Source: Nannocystis bainbridge
Lineage (GTDB): Bacteria > Myxococcota_A > Polyangia > Nannocystales > Nannocystaceae
DNA: 64,000 nt
Assembly: GCF_028368995.1 (NCBI RefSeq)
Contig: NZ_JAQNDL010000005.1
Coordinates: 656,619-720,618 of the forward strand
Reading direction: 5' to 3'
The notes under the pieces are model-generated. The model ran no database searches and was not told where the DNA came from. It worked only from the letters and a program-made list of their open reading frames with translations. Positions 55,967 through 64,000 of this stretch are shown in pieces. The position numbers and the translations under genes were made by a program. Position 1 is the first letter of the stretch. Each line of letters opens with the position of its first letter.

Positions 55967-56467
55967 TCAGCGCCGCCGCCGGCGCAGCAGCGCGAAGCCC
56001 AGCACCAGCCAGCCGGCACCGAGCCCCGCCTCGTCGATCGCGCACGAGCTCGTCGCCGGCTTCGGCGCCTCGGTCGCGGTCTTCGCGGGCTCGCTCTTGC
56101 CGCTCACGGGCGCGGGCGCAGGCGCAGGCGCGGACGTCGCCGTCTTGCCGTCCGGCGACCAGCTCCCGGTCGCGCCCGGCGGACAGTACAGCTCCCTGCC
56201 GCTGTAGTTGCCGCCGTCGCGGCAGCGCTGCTGCAGCCCCTTGGCGGCGACGCTCGCCCTGCACTCCTCGCCGACGTGCTTCCACTCGGCCTCCGGCTGC
56301 CCCGGCATGAACGCGTAGTCGCAGAACTCGCCGGCGGGGCACTGTTCGGCCAGCGTGCAGTGGGCGTTCGGCGAGTTTGGATCGGGCGGGACATCGGCCC
56401 GCGCGAGCGCCGGGGTGAACGCGAACGCGATGGCCACGAGGGCGGCCCTGAAGCAGCGAATGCTCAT
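55967..56467 (-). CDS. Cys-containing exported protein with MYXO-CTERM-like tail
   Basis: A 166-residue protein. It has a signal peptide (MSIRCFRAALVAIAFAFTPA, cleavage after ALARA), then a six-Cys domain (CTLAEQCPAGEFCDYAF and later CRDGGNYSGRELYCPPG), an Ala/Pro/Lys/Thr linker, and a C-terminal Cys, hydrophobic segment (GAGWLVLGFALL) and run of six Arg. This tri-part tail matches MYXO-CTERM sorting signals, where the Cys is thought to be lipidated and the tail removed. Mirror copy at 58203-58703. Confidence 0.82.
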   Translation of the reverse strand: MSIRCFRAALVAIAFAFTPALARADVPPDPNSPNAHCTLAEQCPAGEFCDYAFMPGQPEAEWKHVGEECRASVAAKGLQQRCRDGGNYSGRELYCPPGATGSWSPDGKTATSAPAPAPAPVSGKSEPAKTATEAPKPATSSCAIDEAGLGAGWLVLGFALLRRRRR

Positions 56468-56676
56468 GCCGGCGATGATAGCGAATTCGCGGCGGCGCGC
56501 GCACGCGCGAGGATGCGCGCCGTGGACGCCCACCGGCCCGACTCATGGCATTCGCAGACCTCACTGCGGGCCGCGCTGGACCTCTCAGCAATTATCGAGA
56601 GCAGGCCGCGTTCACCGCCTGCTGCTCCGCGGGCCCACGCTTCCGCACGACCTCCTGCGTGATAACCTCCCCGATC

Positions 56677-57287
56677 ATGCTGGCGACCGTGCCCTTCTTG
56701 CGCTGGTCCGACGTCGATCCGGCCGGGCACGAGTTCGATCCGGAGCCGGCGCGGCGGATCGTCGCGCGCCACGTCGAGGCTGCCGTCGCCGGGCGCGGGG
56801 CGCACTGGCGGGACACCCCGACGGACGTGCGTGACGCGCTCGTCACCACCTTCGAGCGCGAGTTCGTCGGCGAGTACGGCGCGTGGGCGTCCGGCTGGCA
56901 CTGGGCCGCCAGCGAGCCCGGCGGCGGCGGACCTGTGCGCGGCTGGTGCTGCTCGCGCGACAGCCTGTTTCGCCGCGACGACCCCGACCCGCAGGCGACC
57001 GTCGAGCGCGTCGTCGCGGCGCTGGCCGAATGGCAGCAGTTCCTCGTCGACCGTCGCCGCGACCTTCGCCGACCTGTACCAAGAGACAGCCGAGTTCCCG
57101 CTCGCGGACCAGGTCGAGCGCGCCGCGGCCCGGCTCCTGCCGCTCGTCGTCGAGCGCACCGGCACCGAGGACGCCTGGTACAACACCTTCACCCGCACGC
57201 TGCTGTGGTGCCTCGAATCGTTCGGTCGCGCCGGCTCCGAGGTCGAGCGCGCGGTCGAGGGCGTCGTCGACGGCAGTTCTCGAGCTG
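56677..57287 (+). pseudogene. Unknown gene, left-arm copy, two single-base indels, truncated at fold-back
   Basis: Starts MLATVPFLRWSDVDPAGHEF and reads well to FLVD near residue 123. There an extra base near 57047 shifts the frame, and a missing base near 57272 restores the alignment to the other arm. The right-arm copy (minus strand, 57993 down) lacks both changes and reads through. So the indels are probably sequence errors and not real mutations. The 3' end of the gene is not present in the window. No family recognised; the sequence is acidic, helical and soluble. Confidence 0.6.
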
Positions 57288-57288
57288 G

Positions 57289-57993
57289 GGGCGCGCCGGC
57301 CGAGGCCTCGCGCGCCGCTTCGGCGACGGCCAGGCCGAGCTGGGCGCAGGCCTCGCGGGCGGCGTCCTCGTCCGGCGCGCACCAGCTCGAGAACTGCCCG
57401 TCGACGACGCCCTCGACCGCGCGCTCGACCTCGGAGCCGGCGCGACCGAACGATTCGAGGCACCACAGCAGCGTGCGGGTGAAGGTGTTGTACCAGGCGT
57501 CCTCGGTGCCGGTGCGCTCGACGACGAGCGGCAGGAGCCGGGCCGCGGCGCGCTCGACCTGGTCCGCGAGCGGGAACTCGGCTGTCTCTTGGTACAGGTC
57601 GGCGAAGGTCGCGGCGAGGTCGACGAGGAACTGCTGCCATTCGGCCAGCGCCGCGACGACGCGCTCGACGGTCGCCTGCGGGTCGGGGTCGTCGCGGCGA
57701 AACAGGCTGTCGCGCGAGCAGCACCAGCCGCGCACAGGTCCGCCGCCGCCGGGCTCGCTGGCGGCCCAGTGCCAGCCGGACGCCCACGCGCCGTACTCGC
57801 CGACGAACTCGCGCTCGAAGGTGGTGACGAGCGCGTCACGCACGTCCGTCGGGGTGTCCCGCCAGTGCGCCCCGCGCCCGGCGACGGCAGCCTCGACGTG
57901 GCGCGCGACGATCCGCCGCGCCGGCTCCGGATCGAACTCGTGCCCGGCCGGATCGACGTCGGACCAGCGCAAGAAGGGCACGGTCGCCAGCAT
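57289..57993 (-). CDS. Unknown gene, right-arm copy, open but incomplete 3' end
   Basis: Intact reading of the same gene from ATG 57993: MLATVPFLRWSDVDPAG, then WASGWHWAASEPGGGGPVRG with WCCSRDSLFRRDD, ETAEFPLADQVERAAARLLP, and VDGQFSSWCAPDEDAAREAC across the spacer. Beyond about 57289 the frame enters the antisense of the other arm, so its true C-terminus is lost. At least 235 residues are real. Soluble, acidic and Trp/Cys-containing; no family recognised. The gene probably begins divergently from the MYXO-CTERM gene. Confidence 0.65.
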
Positions 57994-58202
57994 GATCGGG
58001 GAGGTTATCACGCAGGAGGTCGTGCGGAAGCGTGGGCCCGCGGAGCAGCAGGCGGTGAACGCGGCCTGCTCTCGATAATTGCTGAGAGGTCCAGCGCGGC
58101 CCGCAGTGAGGTCTGCGAATGCCATGAGTCGGGCCGGTGGGCGTCCACGGCGCGCATCCTCGCGCGTGCGCGCGCCGCCGCGAATTCGCTATCATCGCCG
58201 GC

Positions 58203-58703
58203 ATGAGCATTCGCTGCTTCAGGGCCGCCCTCGTGGCCATCGCGTTCGCGTTCACCCCGGCGCTCGCGCGGGCCGATGTCCCGCCCGATCCAAACTCGCC
58301 GAACGCCCACTGCACGCTGGCCGAACAGTGCCCCGCCGGCGAGTTCTGCGACTACGCGTTCATGCCGGGGCAGCCGGAGGCCGAGTGGAAGCACGTCGGC
58401 GAGGAGTGCAGGGCGAGCGTCGCCGCCAAGGGGCTGCAGCAGCGCTGCCGCGACGGCGGCAACTACAGCGGCAGGGAGCTGTACTGTCCGCCGGGCGCGA
58501 CCGGGAGCTGGTCGCCGGACGGCAAGACGGCGACGTCCGCGCCTGCGCCTGCGCCCGCGCCCGTGAGCGGCAAGAGCGAGCCCGCGAAGACCGCGACCGA
58601 GGCGCCGAAGCCGGCGACGAGCTCGTGCGCGATCGACGAGGCGGGGCTCGGTGCCGGCTGGCTGGTGCTGGGCTTCGCGCTGCTGCGCCGGCGGCGGCGC
58701 TGA
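58203..58703 (+). CDS. Mirror copy of MYXO-CTERM-like protein
   Basis: Identical 166-residue product to the gene at 55967-56467, placed exactly where the inverted duplication predicts. It should be treated as the same locus unless the duplication is proven real. Confidence 0.7.
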   Translation: MSIRCFRAALVAIAFAFTPALARADVPPDPNSPNAHCTLAEQCPAGEFCDYAFMPGQPEAEWKHVGEECRASVAAKGLQQRCRDGGNYSGRELYCPPGATGSWSPDGKTATSAPAPAPAPVSGKSEPAKTATEAPKPATSSCAIDEAGLGAGWLVLGFALLRRRRR

Positions 58704-58766
58704 GCCGGGGGGGCGTCGAGCCGGCGCTGTTCAGGACGGGGCGACCCGCGAGCGCGTCGAGAGCTT

Positions 58767-58826
58767 CATGGCGAGGAGAACATGTTCGAGAGGGCATGGT
58801 CTTGAAGACATGTCCGATAGAACATG
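58767..58826. repeat. Mirror copy of 4-unit 14-bp array
   Basis: Reverse complement of 55844-55903, part of the inverted duplication. Confidence 0.8.
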
Positions 58827-59201
58827 ATGTGTCGAGCACGCGGGCGGGCCCTCGCGCGACCGAGACGGGACGGCGCGCACCGTCTCGAGGCGTTGCGACA
58901 CTCCGGAGCATGAACCCCCGCTACGCGCTCGGCGGTCTGCAGGCTGGCGAGCGCGGCGCGCAGCTGGGCCGACGTGGGAGGGTGGGGGTCGCTCGCGGTC
59001 ACGGGCCCATCGTCCCCGATGCCGCCCGGTCGCGGGCGCGCCGCTCGCGTGAGCCGACCCACTGGCGCTTTCACGCCGAAGCTGCCGGTTGCCACGCCGG
59101 CGCGGGCCGCCAGGCGCCGGGCGCTTGCGATCTGTCCCGCAGGACAGGTACCCGCGCCGGCCGACGTTGACAGCTCCGCGCCCCGGTGGTCTGGTCGGCC
59201 G

Positions 59202-59951
59202 GTGCCCGGTCCGGTCCACATCGTCGGCAATTACGTCTCGCCCTACGTCCGCAAGGTCCTGGTCGCGCTCGACCTCAAGGGCGTCGCGTACACCATCGAC
59301 CCGATCATCCCCTTCCTCGGCGGCGACGGCTTCTCCGCCGTCAGCCCGCTGCGGCGGATCCCCGTGCTCGTCGACGGCGACCTGACCCTCACCGACTCCA
59401 CCGTCATCTGCGAGTACCTCGAAGAGGTCCACCCCGCGCCGCCGCTGCTGCCGCGCACCCCGGCGCTGCGAGCCCGCGCGCGCTGGCTCGAGGAGTTCGC
59501 CGACACGCGCATGGGCGAGGTGCTGCTGTGGCGCCTGTTCGCCCAGGTGGTGGTGCGCCCGGCCGTGTTCAACCAGCCGCCCGACACCGCGCTGATCGAG
59601 AGGACCATCCGCGAGGACGTGCCGCCGGTGTTCGACTACCTCGAGGCGCAGGCGCCCGCGGACGGGTTCTTCTGCGGCGAGCTGTCGATCGCCGACATCG
59701 CCGTCGCCAGCTTCCTGCGCAACGCCGCCCTCGCCCGCGTCGAGCCTGACCCCGAGCGGTGGCCCCGCCTCGCCGGCCTGGCGGCGCGCACCTGGGCCCT
59801 GCCGAGCTTCGTCCGCCTGCAGGCGTTCGAGCGCGCCCTGCTCAAGGTCCCGCCGGCCCAGCACCGCCAGGCCCTGGCCGCCATCGGCGCGCCGATCAGC
59901 GCCGAGACCCTCGGCACCGACGTGCCGCGCCCGGGGCTGTCGCGCGGCTGA
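59202..59951 (+). CDS. Mirror copy of glutathione S-transferase
   Basis: Identical 249-residue product to the gene at 54719-55468, at the position predicted by the inverted duplication. GTG start at 59202. Not independent evidence for a second GST gene. Confidence 0.7.
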   Translation: MPGPVHIVGNYVSPYVRKVLVALDLKGVAYTIDPIIPFLGGDGFSAVSPLRRIPVLVDGDLTLTDSTVICEYLEEVHPAPPLLPRTPALRARARWLEEFADTRMGEVLLWRLFAQVVVRPAVFNQPPDTALIERTIREDVPPVFDYLEAQAPADGFFCGELSIADIAVASFLRNAALARVEPDPERWPRLAGLAARTWALPSFVRLQAFERALLKVPPAQHRQALAAIGAPISAETLGTDVPRPGLSRG

Positions 59952-59974
59952 GCGCTCGCTCGCGCCGCGGGGTT

Positions 59975-60072
59975 GCCTGGCGAGCATGTCCGCAGGGGCA
60001 TGTCTGCGTGAGCATGTTCGAAAGAGCATGTCTGTTCGAGCATGTTCATGGGGGCATGTCTCCGAGGACATG
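59975..60072. repeat. Mirror copy of 7-unit 14-bp array
   Basis: Reverse complement of 54598-54695, part of the inverted duplication. Confidence 0.8.
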
Positions 60073-60148
60073 GCGCCCGATCCGCGGAATGAACGCGGAC
60101 CGCGCCGGGGCCTTGCCGGCGCCCGGCCCTGCGCGTAGGGTGGCGGGG

Positions 60149-60679
60149 ATGACCGACGCCGGCCGGGCCCTGGCAGCGCTGGTCGCGGCACGGAGCGATC
60201 CGGCCGCGGTCCTGGCGATCTTCAACGACCACCGCAGCGCGTTCGACCGCCTGATCGGCCTGGCCTACACGGCGGTCAGCGCCGACGCGGTCGAGGCCGA
60301 GGTGCCCGTTACGCCGCAGCTGCTGCAGCCGTACGGCCTGGTCCACGGGGGCGTGTACGCGACGATCGTCGAGTCGCTGGCGAGCGCGGGCGCTGCGATG
60401 TCGGCGATGGCGCGCGGGCAGGCGACTGTCGGCCTCGAGAACGCGACCTCGTTCCTCCACGGCACCCGCGGCGGCACGCTGCGGGCCCGCGCGACCCCGC
60501 TGAGCCGCGGCCGGCGCACGCAGGTGTGGGGCGTCGAGATCCGCGACGACGACGGGCGCCCGGTCGCCAGCGGCCGCGTGCGCATGCTGTGCCTCGAGGG
60601 CGGGGCCACCATCGCCGGCGAGTCGGTGGCGCTGCGCGGCGACGACACGAGCGAGCCGGCGAGCGGCGCCGGCGAGTGA
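60149..60679 (+). CDS. Mirror copy of PaaI-type thioesterase
   Basis: Identical 176-residue product to the gene at 53991-54521, at the position predicted by the inverted duplication. Confidence 0.7.
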   Translation: MTDAGRALAALVAARSDPAAVLAIFNDHRSAFDRLIGLAYTAVSADAVEAEVPVTPQLLQPYGLVHGGVYATIVESLASAGAAMSAMARGQATVGLENATSFLHGTRGGTLRARATPLSRGRRTQVWGVEIRDDDGRPVASGRVRMLCLEGGATIAGESVALRGDDTSEPASGAGE

Positions 60680-61113
60680 GCCGGCGGACGGGGCGCCGAT
60701 CGCCGCGGTCACTGTGAGGCGCCGCGCGGCCGCTGCGATCGCTGCGGCGCGGGCGTCGTCGAGGGTTCGCTCGCTCGCCGCTCGCTCGCGGCCCGCGCGA
60801 GCGCCATTGGAGCGAGCGATCGACGCGCGAGCGATCCGTCACTGCTGAAATCGACGCCCGGCGCCGCTGGAAGCGGGGGCTGCCGAACACCGGTCGGGCC
60901 CCGGTGTGTGGGCATTCACGTCTTTAATGTCGCGGGCCGCGAGCACGCGGCGGCGAGGCACACATCCTCGCACGAGCGGCGCTCGCCGCATCGGCCTCGC
61001 GTCGTCGTCGATTTCGTGACGACCGAGCGCTCTTGCGCCCGCGAGGCCCTTGTCGGACTCGCCGCAATTGTTCGATGATCGCGGCCGCGTTCGCCCCCGT
61101 GAAAGGATTGTCC

Positions 61114-64000
61114 TTGTCCACGACCCTGCAGGAGCTCGTCGCTCGCCCGCTCGCCCCGGAGCGCTCTGCCGTCCTGCTCCGTAACCTGACCGCCGCGGTG
61201 CACGCCATGCACCGCCAGGGCCACGCCCACCGCCACCTCGCGCCGCGGTGGATCCGGCTGGTCGGCGACGACGTGGTCGGGCTCGACGGCGCGGACGAGG
61301 GCGCCGACTGGCTGGCCGCGCACCGGCCCGACGAGCTCGCTTACGCCGCGCCCGAGCTGCTGCAGCCGACGCTGCACGCCGCCGATCACCGCTCCGACCT
61401 CTATTCGCTCGGCGCGCTGCTCTACCACCTGCTGACCGGCGCGCCGCCGTTCACCGCCGTCGATCTGCTCGGATGGACGCACGCCCACGTGGCTCAGGCC
61501 CCACGCGCGCCGGCCGAGCTGCGCCCGGACGTGCCGGCGCCGCTGGCGGACATCGCCCTCAAGCTGCTGGCCAAGGCCGCCGACGAGCGCTACCAGAGCG
61601 CGGCGGGCCTGATCGCCGACCTCGAGCGCTGGCTGGCCGCGGCGGCCCGCGGTGACGGCGAGCAGCGGTTCCCGCTCGGCCAGCGCGACGTGCCCGAGCA
61701 GCTGCGGATCTCCCAGCGCCTCTACGGCCGCGACGCCGAGCTGCAGGCGCTCGAGGGGGCGCGCGAGCGGGTGGCCCAGCGCGGCGCGCCCGAGCTGGCG
61801 CTGGTGCGCGGGCCCTCGGGCATCGGCAAGTCGGCGCTGGTCGACGCGCTCGAGCGACGCCACGCCGCCCAGCCCGGCATGTTCGTGGCCGGCAAGTTCG
61901 ATCAGTACGACCGCGACATCCCGTACGCCACCCTCGTCAAGGCGTTCGGCGAGCTGGCCCGCCAGCTGCTGGCCGCCAGCGAGGAGCACCTGGCCAGCTG
62001 GCGCCAGCGCCTGCAGGCCGAGCTCGGCAACCTCGGGCAGTTGGTCGTCGACATCATCCCGCAGCTCGAGCTCGTGATCGGGCCGCAGCCGCCGGTCCCG
62101 CCGCAGCCGCTGCTCGAGGCGCAGAACCGCTTCAACCGGGTCCTGCGCCAGTTCATCGGCGTGTTCGCCCAGCCCGACCACCCGCTGATCCTGTTCCTCG
62201 ACGACCTGCAGTGGGCCGACACCGCCAGCATCCGCCTGCTGCAGCACATCCTCACCCACCCCGACGTCCAGCACGTGCTGGTCGTGTGCGCCTATCGCGA
62301 CGGCGAGATCGATCCGACCCACCCGTGGACCGCCGCGCTGCTCGAGATCCAGAGCGCCGGGGTGCGCGTGTCGGACCTCGTGGTCGCGCCGTTGCCGGCG
62401 CAGCACGTGGCCACGCTGCTGGCCGACACCCTGCGCTGCGGCCCCGAGGCGGCCGATCAGCTGGCCGGGCTGCTGCACGCCAAGACCGCCGGCAACCCGT
62501 TCTTCGTCGGCCAGTTCTTGACCATGCTGGCGGCCGAGGGCCTGCTCTACCTCGACCCCGAGGCCGGCGTGTGGCGCTGGGACCTCGCGGCGATCGAGAC
62601 CCAGGGCTACACCGACAACATCGTCGCCTTGATGCTCGAGCGGCTGCGCGGGCTGCCGGCGGCGACCCAGCGGGCCCTCAGCCTGCTCGCCTGCGCCGGC
62701 GCCGAGATCGCGCCGACGACCCTGGCGGCGCTGCTGGGCCGCGACGAGGCGGCGGTGATGGCCGACCTCGCGCCGGCGCTGACCGACGCGCTGGTGGTCG
62801 CGCGCGGCGGCCAGCTCAAGTTCACCCACGATCGCGTGCAGCAGGCCGCCTACAGCCTCACGCCCGAGGCCGAGCGGGCCGGCGTGCACCTGCGCATCGG
62901 TCGCGAGCTGCGCGGCCCGCCCGGCAGCGACGTCGCGCCCGAGCGGCTGTTCGCGGTCGTCAATCACCTCAACGCCGCGGCCGCGCTGATCGACGATCCG
63001 CAGGCCCGCTTCGACCTCGCGCGCCTCGACCTGCAGGCCGGGCGGCGGGCCAAGCAGGCCAACGCCTACGCCTCGGCGCTCGTGTACCTGCGGGCCGCGC
63101 TCGGCCTCTTGCCCGCCGACACCTGGGACGCGCACTTCCAGCTGACCTTCGATCTCCACCGCGACCTGTCGGAGTGCGCCTATCTCTGCAACGAGAACGA
63201 GGCGGCCGAGCAGCTGTTCGCCGCGGCGCTGTCGCGCGCCCGCGGGCCGCTCGAGCGGGCCGAGATCTTCACGCTGCAGATCAGCCTGTTCTACTCGGTC
63301 GGCCGCATGCAGGAGAGCCTCGACGTCGGGCAAAAGGCCCTGGCGCGAGCTCGGCGTCGACATCCCGGCCACCGCCGAGGCGCGCCTGGCCGCGTTCGGA
63401 CCGATGATCGAGGTCGCGGTGGCCCGCTTCTCGGTGCTCGACATCGAGGCGCTCGAGCACGCGACCTCGGTCGCCGACCCGGCGCGCCAAGGTCGCCGCG
63501 CAGGTGCTGGTCAGCCTGCTGCCGTCGAGCTTCTACCTCCGACATCGTCCTGTTCTCGATACATCATCCTCCGCCTCGTCGAGCTGTCGCTGTCCACGGC
63601 GAGACGCGCGACTCGGTGTCGGTACGCCTCGTTCGCGCTGCTGCTGGTCACCGTGCTCGGCGAGCACGACCTCTCGGGGCGGATCGCGCGCATGACCCTG
63701 CGCCGGCTCGACCACATCGCCGACGCCGGCGTGCACGCCAAGGTGCGCACGATCTACGGCTGGTTCACCGGCCCGTGGCACGAGCCGCTGCCGCAGATCC
63801 TGGCCCACCTGCGCGCCGGGCAGCAGGCCGGCGTCGAGGCCGGCGACCTCTCGGCCTACGGCGCGTTCGCGCTGCTCGGCCAGGACACGCTGCTGCTGTG
63901 CCGCGGCGACGCGCTGGCCAGGTCGAGGAGCTGGCCGCCACCGCAGCAGCTACGTGCAGATGCAGCACGAGATCGCGGTCATGACCGTCGAGGTCGTGCT
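61114..64000 (+). pseudogene. Mirror copy of giant sensor ATPase, frameshifted and cut by window end
   Basis: Matches the left copy exactly from TTG 61114 (GAAAGGA at 61101-61107) through the kinase C-lobe, ATPase and part of the helical middle. An extra G near 63342 breaks the frame. Further one-base changes follow: an added C near 63488, added bases near 63540 and 63560, missing bases near 63593 and 63618, and more after 63918. These are homopolymer-type indels clustered in the last 660 bases, as expected of unpolished sequence at a contig end. The copy stops at the window edge. Confidence 0.7.

Larger units (their letters stand above)
50666..64000. repeat. Inverted duplication: arms 50666-57288 and 57382-64000, about 93-bp spacer
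   Basis: Position x on the left corresponds to 114670 - x on the right, reverse-complemented, with centre near 57335. Genes 48652-56467 reappear at the predicted places on the other strand. The arms agree base for base over several kb. They differ by two compensating indels near the centre (57047, 57272, left arm) and many single-base indels from 63342 onward in the right arm, which shift the sum to 114666 by the end. The right arm runs to the end of the window. Confidence 0.97.

Noticed and set aside
56464..58206. Long open frames crossing the palindrome centre on both strands
   Set aside because: They join a real gene to its own antisense through the fold-back, so the fused products cannot be genuine.
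50666..64000. Linear-chromosome telomere or hairpin end as explanation of the inverted duplication
   Set aside because: Myxobacterial chromosomes are circular, there is no telomere-type gene, and error clustering at the far end fits an assembly chimera better; kept only as an alternative to test.

Overview
The window looks like chromosome from a very GC-rich myxobacterium, most likely of the Nannocystis type (Nannocystaceae, Myxococcota). The signs are an MglA-like GTPase with roadblock partners, many lipoproteins whose lipobox is followed by long Thr/Ser/Gly/Asp linkers, an IgGFc-binding-type lipoprotein, a CotH-type lipoprotein, a Ser/Thr kinase with TPRs, a giant ATPase-GAF-PAS-STAS sensor, and a small protein with a MYXO-CTERM-like tail. 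No rRNA, complete tRNA or CRISPR array was seen.

Layout. 0.1-4.8 kb: a roadblock / REC-DUF4388 / MglA-like GTPase operon whose GTPase carries a very long Pro/Ser/Glu/Asp tail. 4.8-8.6 kb (minus): a type-1 periplasmic-binding-fold protein, a GT1 glycosyltransferase and an MFS carrier. 8.8-15.4 kb: a cyclophilin lipoprotein, a VWA lipoprotein, a PF10118-type hydrolase, a HEAT-repeat protein, OsmC, and a disturbed stretch with gene remnants. 15.5-20.8 kb (minus): a tightly overlapping four-gene operon, Ldh2-type dehydrogenase > PEP mutase-AMP ligase fusion > carrier protein > MBOAT acyltransferase. It resembles dltA-dltC-dltB with a phosphonate-forming front end, and has a plausible promoter and a 19-bp operator-like palindrome. 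21.5-24.5 kb: a sugar acetyltransferase, then a low-GC two-gene cassette (318-aa soluble protein plus four-TM protein, possibly anti-phage), then an FHA-LuxR regulator. 24.7-32.8 kb: a Cys-rich lipoprotein and Ser/Thr kinase pair, a membrane protein, an MBL-fold lipoprotein, a LysR regulator and an M23 lipoprotein. 32.9-48.5 kb: secreted or lipoprotein genes, three ATP-grasp ligases, an S9 peptidase, a TfoX-N protein, a P450, CotH, a receiver protein and topoisomerase IB. 48.6-57.3 kb: the giant sensor, a hotdog thioesterase, a GST, the MYXO-CTERM protein and an unknown gene.

From about 57.34 kb to the end the sequence is the reverse complement of 50.67-57.29 kb, around a spacer of about 93 bp. 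The far end of the second arm is full of single-base indels. This looks like a fold-back assembly artefact, so genes right of 57.3 kb should be read as copies and not as extra genes.

The most unusual DNA-level signal is a dispersed 14-bp repeat family: the 10-bp palindrome GGACATGTCC (with variants) followed by four variable bases. It occurs as strict 14-bp-period arrays of two to seven units between genes (10.2, 21.2, 32.9, 48.5, 54.6 and 55.8 kb), as solitary hairpins, and inside genes. Inside genes it often encodes PV(P/L)ED(S/I/N), and it seems to have helped build the tail of the MglA-like GTPase.
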